Source: Schaalia sp. ORNL0103
GTDB taxonomy: Bacteria > Actinomycetota > Actinomycetes > Actinomycetales > Actinomycetaceae
Direction of reading: 5' to 3'
DNA length: 64,000 bases
Assembly (NCBI RefSeq): GCF_019429565.1
Contig: NZ_JAHXSA010000004.1
Location: 62,001 to 126,000 of the forward strand
Positions 33,343 to 41,227 of this stretch are shown here, one piece after another. The translations under genes and the position numbers were made by a program. Positions within the stretch are counted from its first letter, which is position 1. Each line of letters starts with the position of its first letter. A model generated the notes under the pieces. It had not been told where the DNA came from and searched no databases. It was given only the letters and a program-made list of their open reading frames with translations.

Positions 33343-33825
33343 GTGAAGTTTACGCATCTGAACGAGGACGGCGCCGCCTACATGGTGGACGTAACCGCGA
33401 AGAATCCGACGGTGCGCCAGGCGAGCGCCGTGTGCCGCGTGGATTGCTCACCCGAGGTCATGCAGGCCCTGCGTGACGGCACCGTCCCAAAGGGCGACGT
33501 CCTGGCGGTGGCGCGCGTGGCCGGCATTTCGGCGGCGAAGCGCGTCCCCGAGCTGCTGCCCCTCGCACACACGATCGGCGTGCACGGCTGCGCGGTGGAC
33601 CTGAGCCTGGAGGACGATCACGTGGCGATCCGTGCGACCGTGCGCACGGCCGACCGCACGGGCGTGGAGATGGAGGCGCTGACCTCTGTGACGGTGGCGG
33701 CTCTCGCGATCGTGGACATGGTCAAGGGCGTGGACCGCTCCGCTCGCATCCGCGAGGCGAAGATCGTGGCGAAGTCGGGCGGCCGCAGCGGCGACTGGGT
33801 GCGCCCGGAGGATCCGCAGGACTGA
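33343..33825 (+). CDS. moaC: Cyclic pyranopterin monophosphate synthase MoaC
   Basis: The 160-residue enzyme converts the MoaA product to cPMP. MVDVTAKNPTVRQASA, AGISAAKRVPELLPLAHTI, VEMEALTSVTVAALAIVDMVKGVDR and the C-terminal KSGGRSGDW are diagnostic. The open frame extends much further upstream inside moeA, but GTG 33343 is preceded by GAGAGGA at good spacing and starts at the conserved FTHLNEDG. It lies directly downstream of moeA. Confidence 0.95.
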   Translation: MKFTHLNEDGAAYMVDVTAKNPTVRQASAVCRVDCSPEVMQALRDGTVPKGDVLAVARVAGISAAKRVPELLPLAHTIGVHGCAVDLSLEDDHVAIRATVRTADRTGVEMEALTSVTVAALAIVDMVKGVDRSARIREAKIVAKSGGRSGDWVRPEDPQD

Positions 33826-33842
33826 CGCCCCACTGTACGAGG

Positions 33843-33878
33843 AGGCCGCCCGCAGTACATCTGCCGGGCGGCCTTTTC
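33843..33878 (+). terminator. Terminator of moeA-moaC
   Basis: A stem AGGCCGCCCG (33843-33852) with CGGGCGGCCT (33865-33874), extended by CAG/CTG, is followed by TTTTCGTT. It lies between convergent moaC and mogA. Confidence 0.8.
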
Positions 33879-33895
33879 GTTGCTATCTCAGTATT

Positions 33896-34387
33896 TTAAG
33901 CGCGCGGGTGGTCTCCGCCCGCGAGCTGGTCGACGATATGAGCGACGAGGGGGCCGATGACGGACACCGTATCGGTGACGCCGCCGCGCGAGCCGGGCGC
34001 GTTGACGACGAGGGCTCCCTCGGGGGAACGCGCGGTCACGCCGACGAGGCCTCGCGACAGGGCGGCGGACGCGACCTTTTCCTCGCCGCGGCGTCGGATC
34101 GCGTCGGCGAGGCCGTCGATGCGGGTGACGAGAAGCGGCGCGGTGGCTTCGGGGGTGACGTCACGGGGAGAGATGCCGGTGCCGCCGGTCGTGAAGACGA
34201 AGCGGGCGCCGTCCTCCACGGCAGCAGTGATCGCGGCGCGAATGGCATCGACGTCGTCGGGGACGATCACGACCGAGGCGTCGACGCCGTGTTCGGCGAG
34301 GAGGCGCGCAGCGAGGGGCCCGGAGAGGTCCTCGGCGAGGCCGGCAGAGCAGCGGTCCGAGACCGTGATGACGCGTGCGGGGATCAC
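33896..34387 (-). CDS. mogA: Molybdopterin adenylyltransferase, MogA/MoaB type (canonical copy)
   Basis: The 163-residue protein keeps the whole MogA signature: ARVITVSDRCSAGLAEDLSG, TTGGTGISPRDVTPEAT, SRGLVGVTARSPEGALVVNAPGS. It would adenylylate molybdopterin ahead of MoeA. The GTG at 34387 lies one base after the tadA stop, so translation is probably coupled to tadA. The same frame stays open upstream to 35470, but there it is a Pro/Arg-rich shadow of tadA. It is convergent with moaC. Confidence 0.88.
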   Translation of the reverse strand: MIPARVITVSDRCSAGLAEDLSGPLAARLLAEHGVDASVVIVPDDVDAIRAAITAAVEDGARFVFTTGGTGISPRDVTPEATAPLLVTRIDGLADAIRRRGEEKVASAALSRGLVGVTARSPEGALVVNAPGSRGGVTDTVSVIGPLVAHIVDQLAGGDHPRA

Positions 34388-34388
34388 G

Positions 34389-35732
34389 TCAGTGACGAGC
34401 GTTGCCGTGGCGGCGCGCGGAACGGCGCACGCGAATGCCGGAAGTGATGGGGTCGACGTCGTTGAACTGGCGCGGGGACAGCTCGTAGTCGACGCGGCGC
34501 GCGGGCTCGGGTTCGAAGGCCTGCGGGAGGGGGCGCTGCGGGCGCGCGCTCTGGCGCGAGGTGGCGCGCTGCGGGAACGCGGGCGGCGCGGGGATCGGCA
34601 CGGGCGGCTCTTCGACGGGGGCGGGTGCGGCCTGCACGACGGGGGCCGGCGGCTCCGTGGGCGCGGGTGCGACGACGGGCTCCGCAGCACGAGGCCGGGG
34701 CGCGCTATCGCGCAGCGGCTGAGCCACGGGGCGGCCGGGCTGAGCGGGCGTGTAGAGACCTTCGGGCACCGACGCGGAGGGGCGCACGTGGACGGGGCGA
34801 ATCTGGGGGACGGAGCGCGTGATGGGGCCGTGCGTCGTGCTCGGCGAAACTGCCGGCAGGACGGGGGAGGCGCTGCGGTAGGGCGGCTGCGAGACGGGGG
34901 CCGCGGGGGCGCCGGGTTCGACCGACTCGCCCACGGGGATGTCGTCGGGGTTGTCGGCATTTCCGGAGACGCGCTCGGAGAAGGGGCGTCCTGCTCGACG
35001 GGGCAGGGGCGAGGCCTCGGTGCCACGATGACTGACCCGCCCGGGCGCGGGAGGAACGGGGAAGGCACCAGAGCGGGGGTTTTCGTCGGAAGGAGCGGGA
35101 GCGGCAGGAGCGGCCGGCGCCTCGGGGGTAACGAGCTGCGCGGGAACGCCCTCATCGTGGGTGGCTTCCTCGCTGACCTGCTCGGGGGCCTCGTCCTCCT
35201 CGTAGGGGACGACGATGGGCGCGACCAGGTCGCTGGGCTCGTGAACGGGAGCCTGGACGACGGGCATCTCGTCGGGCGTGCGGCAGCCGAGGAAGAAGGA
35301 TCGCAGCTGCATGGCAGCCTCTTGGGCGAGGACGCCGCCGATGACCTCCGTCGGGTGGGGCATGCGGGCGTCGCGCAGGACGTCGCGCAAGGATCCGGCG
35401 GCACCGGCCTTGGGGTCCCAGGCGCCGAAGACGACGCGATCAATGCGAGAGGCGAGAATCGCGCCCGCACACATTGTGCAGGGCTCGAGGGTGACGATGA
35501 GCGTGCAGCCGGTCAGGCGCCAGGTACCCCTGGCACGGCCGGCCTCGCGCAGGGCGACGATTTCGGCGTGACCCGCGGGGTCATGGTTGGCCTCGCGACA
35601 GTTCCACCCACGTCCGATGATGCGGCCGTTTTCGTCGACGACGACTGCTCCGACGGGGACGTCCCCCGTTTCACGGGCGCGGTTGGCCAGGAAGAGGGCC
35701 TTGCCCATTGCTTCGCGGTACTGCTCATTCAC
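34389..35732 (-). CDS. tadA: tRNA-specific adenosine deaminase TadA with long proline-rich C-terminal extension
   Basis: The first 155 residues are a complete TadA: DPAGHAEIVALREA (His/Glu of the zinc site), TLEPCTMCAGAI (PCxxC) and FGAWDPKAGAAGSL. It makes inosine at the wobble base of tRNA-Arg(ACG). The remaining roughly 290 residues are Pro/Ala/Glu/Val-rich and low in complexity, with no recognised domain. Usual TadA length is 150-170. GTG 35732 is chosen because AGGAGG lies six bases upstream; GTG 35738 abuts it. The mogA gene begins one base after the stop. Confidence 0.88.
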   Translation of the reverse strand: MNEQYREAMGKALFLANRARETGDVPVGAVVVDENGRIIGRGWNCREANHDPAGHAEIVALREAGRARGTWRLTGCTLIVTLEPCTMCAGAILASRIDRVVFGAWDPKAGAAGSLRDVLRDARMPHPTEVIGGVLAQEAAMQLRSFFLGCRTPDEMPVVQAPVHEPSDLVAPIVVPYEEDEAPEQVSEEATHDEGVPAQLVTPEAPAAPAAPAPSDENPRSGAFPVPPAPGRVSHRGTEASPLPRRAGRPFSERVSGNADNPDDIPVGESVEPGAPAAPVSQPPYRSASPVLPAVSPSTTHGPITRSVPQIRPVHVRPSASVPEGLYTPAQPGRPVAQPLRDSAPRPRAAEPVVAPAPTEPPAPVVQAAPAPVEEPPVPIPAPPAFPQRATSRQSARPQRPLPQAFEPEPARRVDYELSPRQFNDVDPITSGIRVRRSARRHGNARH

Positions 35733-35934
35733 GGTCACCCTCCTAGCTTACCGGCCAAATCACTGTTGGGGTAGTTGGAGTCCACAGTGGCTCATGATGC
35801 TCGTGTGACGAATGAGTGTGACATGCGTGACGACAAGGCCGAAACGTCGGCCACTGACATCCACGACGGAGCCGCAGAGGAGACCCCCGCCTCGTCTTCA
35901 ACACACCGGAGTGCGCTCGCATATACGAACGAGG

Positions 35935-35940
35935 TAGCCT
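35935..35940 (+). promoter_or_regulatory. -10 box (TAGCCT) of a predicted leaderless upp promoter
   Basis: TAGCCT ends six bases before the upp ATG at 35947; no ribosome site is visible. Confidence 0.45.
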
Positions 35941-35946
35941 ATAACC

Positions 35947-36585
35947 ATGCGCCTCCACGTTGCTAATCACCCCCTGATCACCCATAAGCTCACCGTCCTG
36001 CGGGATCGCGAAACGCCGTCGGCGACGTTCCGCCAGCTCGTGGACGAACTGGTCACCCTGCTCGCCTACGAGGCGACGCGCGAAGTGGCCGTCACCGAGA
36101 CCCCCATCCAGACCCCCGTCGCCCCCACCGTCGGCCTGAAGCTCTCCGAGCCTCGCCCGATCGTGGTCCCCGTCCTGCGCGCAGGCCTGGGCATGCTCGA
36201 AGGCATGACCCGCATGCTGCCCACCGCCGAGGTCGGCTTCCTGGGCATGCGCCGCGACGACGACACCCTGGAGATCGAGACCTACGCGAACCGCCTGCCG
36301 GACGACCTGTCGGGCCGCCAGTGCTTCGTGCTGGACCCGATGCTGGCCACCGGCCACACCATGGTCGCCGCCACCAACTACCTCTTCGAGCGCGGCGCCA
36401 AGGATGTCACCTGCGTGTGTATCCTGGCTGCTCCGGAGGGCATCAAGACGCTCGAGGACGCGATCGGTGACCGCGCCGACGTGAACGTCGTCGTCGCCGC
36501 CGTCGACGATCACCTCAACGAGAAGTCTTACATCGTCCCCGGCCTGGGTGACGCGGGCGACCGCCTGTACGGCATCATCGACTGA
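35947..36585 (+). CDS. upp: Uracil phosphoribosyltransferase
   Basis: The 212-residue enzyme salvages uracil to UMP with [30 protein letters not shown], the PRPP loop [15 protein letters not shown] and the C-terminal [14 protein letters not shown] are characteristic. Length is normal. It is transcribed alone, diverging from tadA, and ends at a strong hairpin. Confidence 0.96.
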   Translation: MRLHVANHPLITHKLTVLRDRETPSATFRQLVDELVTLLAYEATREVAVTETPIQTPVAPTVGLKLSEPRPIVVPVLRAGLGMLEGMTRMLPTAEVGFLGMRRDDDTLEIETYANRLPDDLSGRQCFVLDPMLATGHTMVAATNYLFERGAKDVTCVCILAAPEGIKTLEDAIGDRADVNVVVAAVDDHLNEKSYIVPGLGDAGDRLYGIID

Positions 36586-36644
36586 CGAGGCACGCAACCC
36601 TCGCGCATCGCAGCGCCGGGGGATGCGACACAGCTAACGTCACA

Positions 36645-36690
36645 CGAGGGGTGGGCGCGGGATGAAAGTCCCGCGCCCACCCCTCGCATT
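36645..36690 (+). terminator. Terminator after upp
   Basis: A perfect 17-bp stem (36645-36661 with 36670-36686) has loop ATGAAAGT and is followed by CATTTA. Confidence 0.75.
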
Positions 36691-36826
36691 TACTCAACAA
36701 CAAAGGCGCAAATTAACCGACTTGGCTATTTGTAGCCCATTTTTCCTGATCACACCCTCGTGTGACCTTGAGCGCTAAGCTCCCCAAGGCCTCGAAAATA
36801 CCCTGCGTGCGTTTCATGCTTGTCAC

Positions 36827-37381
36827 ATGGCACTGATTCAGACCAATCCCAAGCGCCGCCGCTACGGCGTCGCAGCAATCGCAGGTGTTCTCGGCGGCAT
36901 CGTCTCCGCCATCGTGAAGTTCGGCTGGGAGGTGCCGCTGCCTCCGCGTACGCCCGAGCGCAACGCCACGAACCCGCCCCAGGAGCTGCTCCAGCAGCTG
37001 GGCCTCCCGGAGAGCGTCACCCACCTGTCCTACACCTTCAACGGTAACGAAGGACTCCCGTGGGTCTCCTTCATCGTCCACTTCGCGTTCTCGATCGGCT
37101 TCGCGGTCCTCTACTGCGTGCTGGCCGAGCGTTTCCCGCAGATCAAGCTCTGGCAGGGTGCCGCCTTCGGCATCTTCGTCTACGTGGCCTTCCACGTCGT
37201 CCTCATGCCGCTGATGGGCACCGTCCCGGCACCCTGGAACCAGCCCTTCGCGGAGCACTTCTCCGAGTTCTTCGGCCACATCATCTGGCTGTGGGCTATT
37301 GAAGTCTTCCGCCGCGACATGCGTAACCGCATCACGCACGAGCCGGACGCTGAGTTCCCGCTCGAGTCTCGCACCAACTGA
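36827..37381 (+). CDS. YagU-family (DUF1440-like) inner-membrane protein
   Basis: The 184-residue protein has about four hydrophobic spans (YGVAAIAGVLGGIVSAIVKFGWE; WVSFIVHFAFSIGFAVLYCVL; GAAFGIFVYVAFHVVLMPLMG; FFGHIIWLWAIEVF). The WEVPLPPRTPERNATNPP loop is typical of YagU. E. coli YagU has been linked to acid tolerance; no function is proven here. It stands alone between two terminators. No SD or TANNNT -10 at leaderless distance is seen. Confidence 0.75.
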   Translation: MALIQTNPKRRRYGVAAIAGVLGGIVSAIVKFGWEVPLPPRTPERNATNPPQELLQQLGLPESVTHLSYTFNGNEGLPWVSFIVHFAFSIGFAVLYCVLAERFPQIKLWQGAAFGIFVYVAFHVVLMPLMGTVPAPWNQPFAEHFSEFFGHIIWLWAIEVFRRDMRNRITHEPDAEFPLESRTN

Positions 37382-37402
37382 TTCATCCGCTTGCGCGGAC
37401 AG

Positions 37403-37448
37403 ACGGGTGGGCCCCGGAACCATACGGTTCCGGGGCCCACCCGTTATC
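37403..37448 (+). terminator. Terminator after the YagU-like gene
   Basis: An 18-bp perfect stem (37403-37420 with 37427-37444) is followed by TATCTC. It may also act on the convergent metQ operon. Confidence 0.75.
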
Positions 37449-37511
37449 TCTGCGAGCCTTTCGGCCCTGCGTTCCGTCAGCCTCGACGCCAGCGCGCCCC
37501 AGCCTCGTGGA

Positions 37512-38342
37512 TCAGAACGCCGGGATGACCGAGCCGTCCGACCAGGTCTTCTCGATATACTGCTTGACCTCATCGGAGTGCAGGAGCTTCTCGAGCTTCG
37601 CGATGGCGTCGGCTTTCTTGGAGTCACCCTTCCAGACGAGGACGTTCACGGCCGGGTTGTCCACGGGGGACTCAACGACGAGGGCGTCACCGGAGATGGA
37701 CTTGCCACCCTCCTGGGCGAAGTTGCCGTTGATGACCGCGTAGTCGAAGTCGTCGAGCGAACGGACCAGCTGCGGGCCCTCAACCTCGCGGAAGTCGAAG
37801 TTCTTCAGCTTGGTGACGGTGTTGATGTTGACGTCGCCGTCACCCTCGGGGATCGAGACGAGGCCCTGGGTGGCCAGGAGCTCGAGCGCACGGGACTGGT
37901 TGGCCGTGTCGGAGATGATGCCAATCGTGCCGCCGTCGGGCAGCTCGTCGAGGGACTTGTGCTTGTTGGAGAACACGCCGAGGGGCTCGAGGTGGATACC
38001 CTCGCCGGCCTCGAAGTCGTAGCCGAACTGCTTCTCCGCATTCTCCAGGTAGGGAACGGTCTGGTAGAAGTTGGCGTCCAGGTCGCCGTCGTTCAGCGCG
38101 GTGTTGGGCTGGACGTAGTCGGTGTACTCAACGATGTCGAGCTTGATGCCCGCGTCCGCGGCCAGGTTGTCGTTGATGTAGGTGAGGATCTTCGCGTGGG
38201 GCGAGGGGGTCGCGCCCACGGTCAGGGTGACGACGTCCGAGGAGGAGCCGGAAGCGTCCGAGGATGAGCCGCCGCCGCAGGCCGCCAGGCCCAGGGTGGC
38301 AACGGCCGCCAGGCCGATAGCTGCGAGAGAGCGGTGACGCAT
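37512..38342 (-). CDS. metQ: Methionine-binding lipoprotein MetQ
   Basis: The 276-residue NlpA-family lipoprotein has a signal peptide with lipobox LAAC (Cys 22) followed by a Ser/Gly linker. VGATPSPHAKIL, DYVQPNTALNDGDLDANFYQTVPYL and GTIGIISDTANQSRALELLATQGLV are hallmark segments. It captures D/L-methionine (or a related ligand) for MetNI. It is the last gene of metN-metI-metQ. Confidence 0.93.
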   Translation of the reverse strand: MRHRSLAAIGLAAVATLGLAACGGGSSSDASGSSSDVVTLTVGATPSPHAKILTYINDNLAADAGIKLDIVEYTDYVQPNTALNDGDLDANFYQTVPYLENAEKQFGYDFEAGEGIHLEPLGVFSNKHKSLDELPDGGTIGIISDTANQSRALELLATQGLVSIPEGDGDVNINTVTKLKNFDFREVEGPQLVRSLDDFDYAVINGNFAQEGGKSISGDALVVESPVDNPAVNVLVWKGDSKKADAIAKLEKLLHSDEVKQYIEKTWSDGSVIPAF

Positions 38343-38413
38343 GGTGTTTCTCTTTTCTTCTGCGTACTGGATGGGATGGATGGCCGAGGCCGGGGTGGCC
38401 TGACCGGGGTCTG

Positions 38414-39145
38414 TCAGCGCGCGCGGTGGTCGACCAGGCGCGAGAGGATATCACCGATCAGCTGAATGATCTGCACGATGATGATGATGGCGACGACAGT
38501 GGAGATCATGACGTCGTCCTGCCAGCGGTTGTAGCCGTAGTTGATGGCCATCTGGCCCAGGCCGCCGCCGCCGACGGCGCCCGCCATCGCGGAGTAGCCA
38601 ATCAGGGTGATCGCCAGGGTCGTGACGGACTGGATGAGGGCCGGCATGGCCTCGCGAATGAGGACACCCCAGCGGATCTGACGGTTGGAGGCACCCATCA
38701 TCTGTGCGGCCTCGATCTTGCCGGGATCGACGGCCAACAGGTTCGTCTCCACGAGACGCGCAAAGAAGGGCGCGGACAGGATGACGAGCGGCACGACGGT
38801 CGCGAGCGAGCCCGTGGACTTGCCAACGATCATCTTCGTGACCGGGATCAGCATGATGATGCCGATGATGAAGGGCAGGGAACGCACGATATTCACGACG
38901 AAGGACACGGCCTGGTACACGCCCTTGTTCGGGGTGAGGCCGCCCTTGCCGGTCTGGACCAGGAGGAGCCCCAGGAGCGTGCCGATGATGACCGCAAAAA
39001 TCGTGGACAGGCCCGTCATCATGAGGGTTTCGAAGATCGCGGGCACAAACTTATCGGTGAGGGCCGGGTTGTCAAACCACGTCGGGTCGCCCTTGCCCGC
39101 AGGCAGGAGCACCAGCGCGTAAGCGGCAGTGTGTGCGGCGGTCAT
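38414..39145 (-). CDS. metI: Methionine ABC transporter permease MetI
   Basis: The 243-residue permease has about five membrane spans. The coupling helix region (EAAQMMGASNRQIRWGVLIREAMP) and IGYSAMAGAVGGGGLG are typical. The start ATG overlaps the metN stop by four bases. Confidence 0.93.
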   Translation of the reverse strand: MTAAHTAAYALVLLPAGKGDPTWFDNPALTDKFVPAIFETLMMTGLSTIFAVIIGTLLGLLLVQTGKGGLTPNKGVYQAVSFVVNIVRSLPFIIGIIMLIPVTKMIVGKSTGSLATVVPLVILSAPFFARLVETNLLAVDPGKIEAAQMMGASNRQIRWGVLIREAMPALIQSVTTLAITLIGYSAMAGAVGGGGLGQMAINYGYNRWQDDVMISTVVAIIIIVQIIQLIGDILSRLVDHRAR

Positions 39146-40164
39146 TGGTCCCTCACTTCCGCGTGGACGTTGTTCTTGCGCAGCTGCTCGATGATCTTGT
39201 CAGCGTGGTACGCGGGCACGGTCAGGGCCAGGCGCCCCACCTGCACGCTGCCGAGGGACTCGAAGGTTCCCGCGGTCACGTCAGCGCCCATCGACGAGGC
39301 CAGGCGCAGGACCGTGGCGCCCGTGGGAACGCCCGGGTGCGAGGTGAAGACGACGTCGAGGAGGACGGTGCCAGCCGCATTCGGCTCGAAGCGACTGTCG
39401 GCGGATTCCGTCGAAACCGACTCAACGACAGGCATGGGAACCAGTTCGCGGGCCAGCGGAGTCGAAGGATCGGCCACGACCTCTTCGAGGGGGCCGGTCT
39501 GCAGGACCTGCCCGTGGCCGAGGAGGGTCACGGAGTCACAGATCTCGCGGACGACGGCCATCTCGTGGGTGATGACGACGACGGTGACGCCTGAGACGTC
39601 GCGCACGTGGCGCAGCAGGGAGAGGATCTGAGCGGTCGACTCGGTGTCGAGCGCGCTGGTCGGCTCGTCGCACAGGAGCACGGCGGGGTAGTCAGCCAGG
39701 GCGCGGGCGATGCCGACGCGCTGGCGCTGGCCACCCGACAGCTGGGACGGGTAGGAATCACCGCGACCTTCGAGGCCCACGAGCGCGAGGAGCTCCTCGA
39801 CGCGCTCACGGCGCTGCGCACGAGGCACACCGGCGAGCTTCAGCGGGTAGCCGATGTTGTCGGCGGCGGTGCGAGCGTCCAGGAGGTTTGCGGCCTGGAA
39901 GACCATGCCGATACGGCGACGGGCGGCGCGCAGCGCGGAACCCGTCAGGGTCGCCAGATCGAGGCCGTCGACGACGATGTGGCCCTCGGTGGGCTTCTCC
40001 AGGGCCGTCAGACACCGGATGAGGGTGGACTTACCGGCGCCAGAGCGTCCCACGATCCCGTGGATCGAGCCGCGATCGACGTGCAGGTTCACCCCATCGA
40101 GCGCGACGACTTGGCCGCCGTTTTTCACGGGGTAGACCTTGGACACCCCGGTGAGGTCAATCAT
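39142..40164 (-). CDS. metN: Methionine ABC transporter ATPase MetN
   Basis: The 340-residue ATPase has Walker A GRSGAGKST, signature LSGGQRQRVGIARAL, Walker B VLLCDEPTSALD, switch His in VITHEM and a C-terminal ACT-like NIL domain that in this family senses methionine. ATG 40164 is chosen because GGAG sits six bases upstream; an ATG six bases further up would abut the GGAG. It heads the metNIQ operon. No SAM or T-box riboswitch is evident in the 150-base gap upstream. Confidence 0.93.
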   Translation of the reverse strand: MIDLTGVSKVYPVKNGGQVVALDGVNLHVDRGSIHGIVGRSGAGKSTLIRCLTALEKPTEGHIVVDGLDLATLTGSALRAARRRIGMVFQAANLLDARTAADNIGYPLKLAGVPRAQRRERVEELLALVGLEGRGDSYPSQLSGGQRQRVGIARALADYPAVLLCDEPTSALDTESTAQILSLLRHVRDVSGVTVVVITHEMAVVREICDSVTLLGHGQVLQTGPLEEVVADPSTPLARELVPMPVVESVSTESADSRFEPNAAGTVLLDVVFTSHPGVPTGATVLRLASSMGADVTAGTFESLGSVQVGRLALTVPAYHADKIIEQLRKNNVHAEVRDQ

Positions 40165-40314
40165 GTGCATCTCCGTTACTGGGCCGCACGGCCCGCAACA
40201 TCAGCATATGAGGGCCACGCGCGCGAGCGCTCGGAATGCTGTTACAAAACGCCGTATCGTGGCTAAACCCTCACCCATCAGCCCGCATTGTGGCTCCAGG
40301 TGCGCGACAAACTC

Positions 40315-40686
40315 CTATCCGGCACAGGCGATGCCGGCCAGGGCCGCACCCCACGAGGCCGCCCACGTACCGAGGGCCAGGGCGAGGCTGCGCCACCGGA
40401 ACCCGTCCGCCCACAGGGTCACCGCGTCCACGAGCGCCGTCGAAAACGTCGTGAAACCACCCAGGAAGCCCGTCGACACGATCGGCATGAGGCCTGCGGG
40501 CACCAGCTGAGTGGCCGCGCCGGCCAGGAAACACCCGATGACGTTGACGACCAGGATGCCGAGCTTCGCCCCCGCCGGGTCGCCCCACGAGTCCAGGGCG
40601 CGTTGCACTCCCCGGTCCAGCCAGAAGCGGGCGCACGCGCCTACGCCACCGGCCAGGGCCACGAAGAGTAACGTCGATCCGCTCAT
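40315..40686 (-). CDS. crcB: Fluoride channel subunit CrcB/Fluc (copy 1)
   Basis: The 123-residue four-span protein has the Fluc signature NVIGCFLAGAATQL and GFLGGFTTFSTAL. These small channels export fluoride. The start overlaps the stop of the second crcB. Paired crcB genes commonly encode two subunits of opposite topology that form a heterodimer. Confidence 0.92.
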   Translation of the reverse strand: MSGSTLLFVALAGGVGACARFWLDRGVQRALDSWGDPAGAKLGILVVNVIGCFLAGAATQLVPAGLMPIVSTGFLGGFTTFSTALVDAVTLWADGFRWRSLALALGTWAASWGAALAGIACAG

Positions 40687-41147
40687 GCTCGCCCCTCCTC
40701 ACCGCTCGCTAGCTGCACTCCCGTGCGGCTACACAGCCACTCCCCCACGCGCATACCCGCCCAGGCACAGGCACCACCCAGCGCCAGGAGACCGAGGGAC
40801 TGAGAGACGGCCTCGACAATTCCATTGAGCGAGGCGTATCCCACCGACGCGACGATGTATGTCCCGTACGTCGTAAACGCGCCCGCAAAACCCGTGCCGA
40901 CCAGGAGCTTCAGGGATTTCAGCGACGCCGTATTCCGCGATCCTCGCGCGAGGCGCCCCGCCACCCACGCGGCCAGCGTGCCCAGGAGGAACGCGCCGAC
41001 GGCGTTGACCGTCAGCGTCGACCACGACAGAAACAATCCGCGCACCGGCGAGGCCTTCGCGACCTCGTCCAAGCCGGCGCGCGCAGCCGTCCCCACGACC
41101 CCGCCCACGAAGACCGCCAACCAGTCGGGCACCCGAAAACTCACCAT
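40683..41147 (-). CDS. crcB: Fluoride channel subunit CrcB/Fluc (copy 2)
   Basis: The 154-residue partner has NAVGAFLLGTLAAW and GFAGAFTTYGTYIV in place of the usual TTFST. ATG 41147 is preferred to GTG 41156 because a TACAGT -10 hexamer covers 41155-41160, which places the predicted transcript start at or next to the ATG. No fluoride riboswitch is visible in the 80-base gap to gluQ. Confidence 0.9.
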   Translation of the reverse strand: MVSFRVPDWLAVFVGGVVGTAARAGLDEVAKASPVRGLFLSWSTLTVNAVGAFLLGTLAAWVAGRLARGSRNTASLKSLKLLVGTGFAGAFTTYGTYIVASVGYASLNGIVEAVSQSLGLLALGGACAWAGMRVGEWLCSRTGVQLASGEEGRA

Positions 41148-41154
41148 GCACCCC

Positions 41155-41160
41155 ACTGTA
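41155..41160 (-). promoter_or_regulatory. -10 box (TACAGT) of a predicted leaderless crcB promoter
   Basis: On the minus strand TACAGT ends seven bases before the ATG at 41147. It is divergent to the gluQ promoter. Confidence 0.4.
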
Positions 41161-41215
41161 CGCCTGCGCCACTACCACCCGGGGAGGCGGATCCCGAGGG
41201 GCGGCCACCGCCTCG

Positions 41216-41221
41216 TACACT
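41216..41221 (+). promoter_or_regulatory. -10 box (TACACT) of a predicted leaderless gluQ promoter
   Basis: TACACT ends six bases before the gluQ ATG at 41228; the same hexamer and spacing occur at moeA. Confidence 0.45.
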
Positions 41222-41227
41222 GGGCAC

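Noticed and set aside
34389-35470. N-terminal extension of mogA overlapping tadA
   Set aside because: The upstream part is a Pro/Arg/Ser shadow of tadA; the canonical MogA sequence begins right at GTG 34387.
40165-40314. SAM or T-box riboswitch upstream of metN
   Set aside because: Only a short GGGCC/GGCCC hairpin is visible, with none of the conserved junctions.
41148-41227. Fluoride riboswitch upstream of the crcB pair
   Set aside because: The 80-base gap is shared with the gluQ promoter and the crcB promoter looks leaderless; no riboswitch fold seen.
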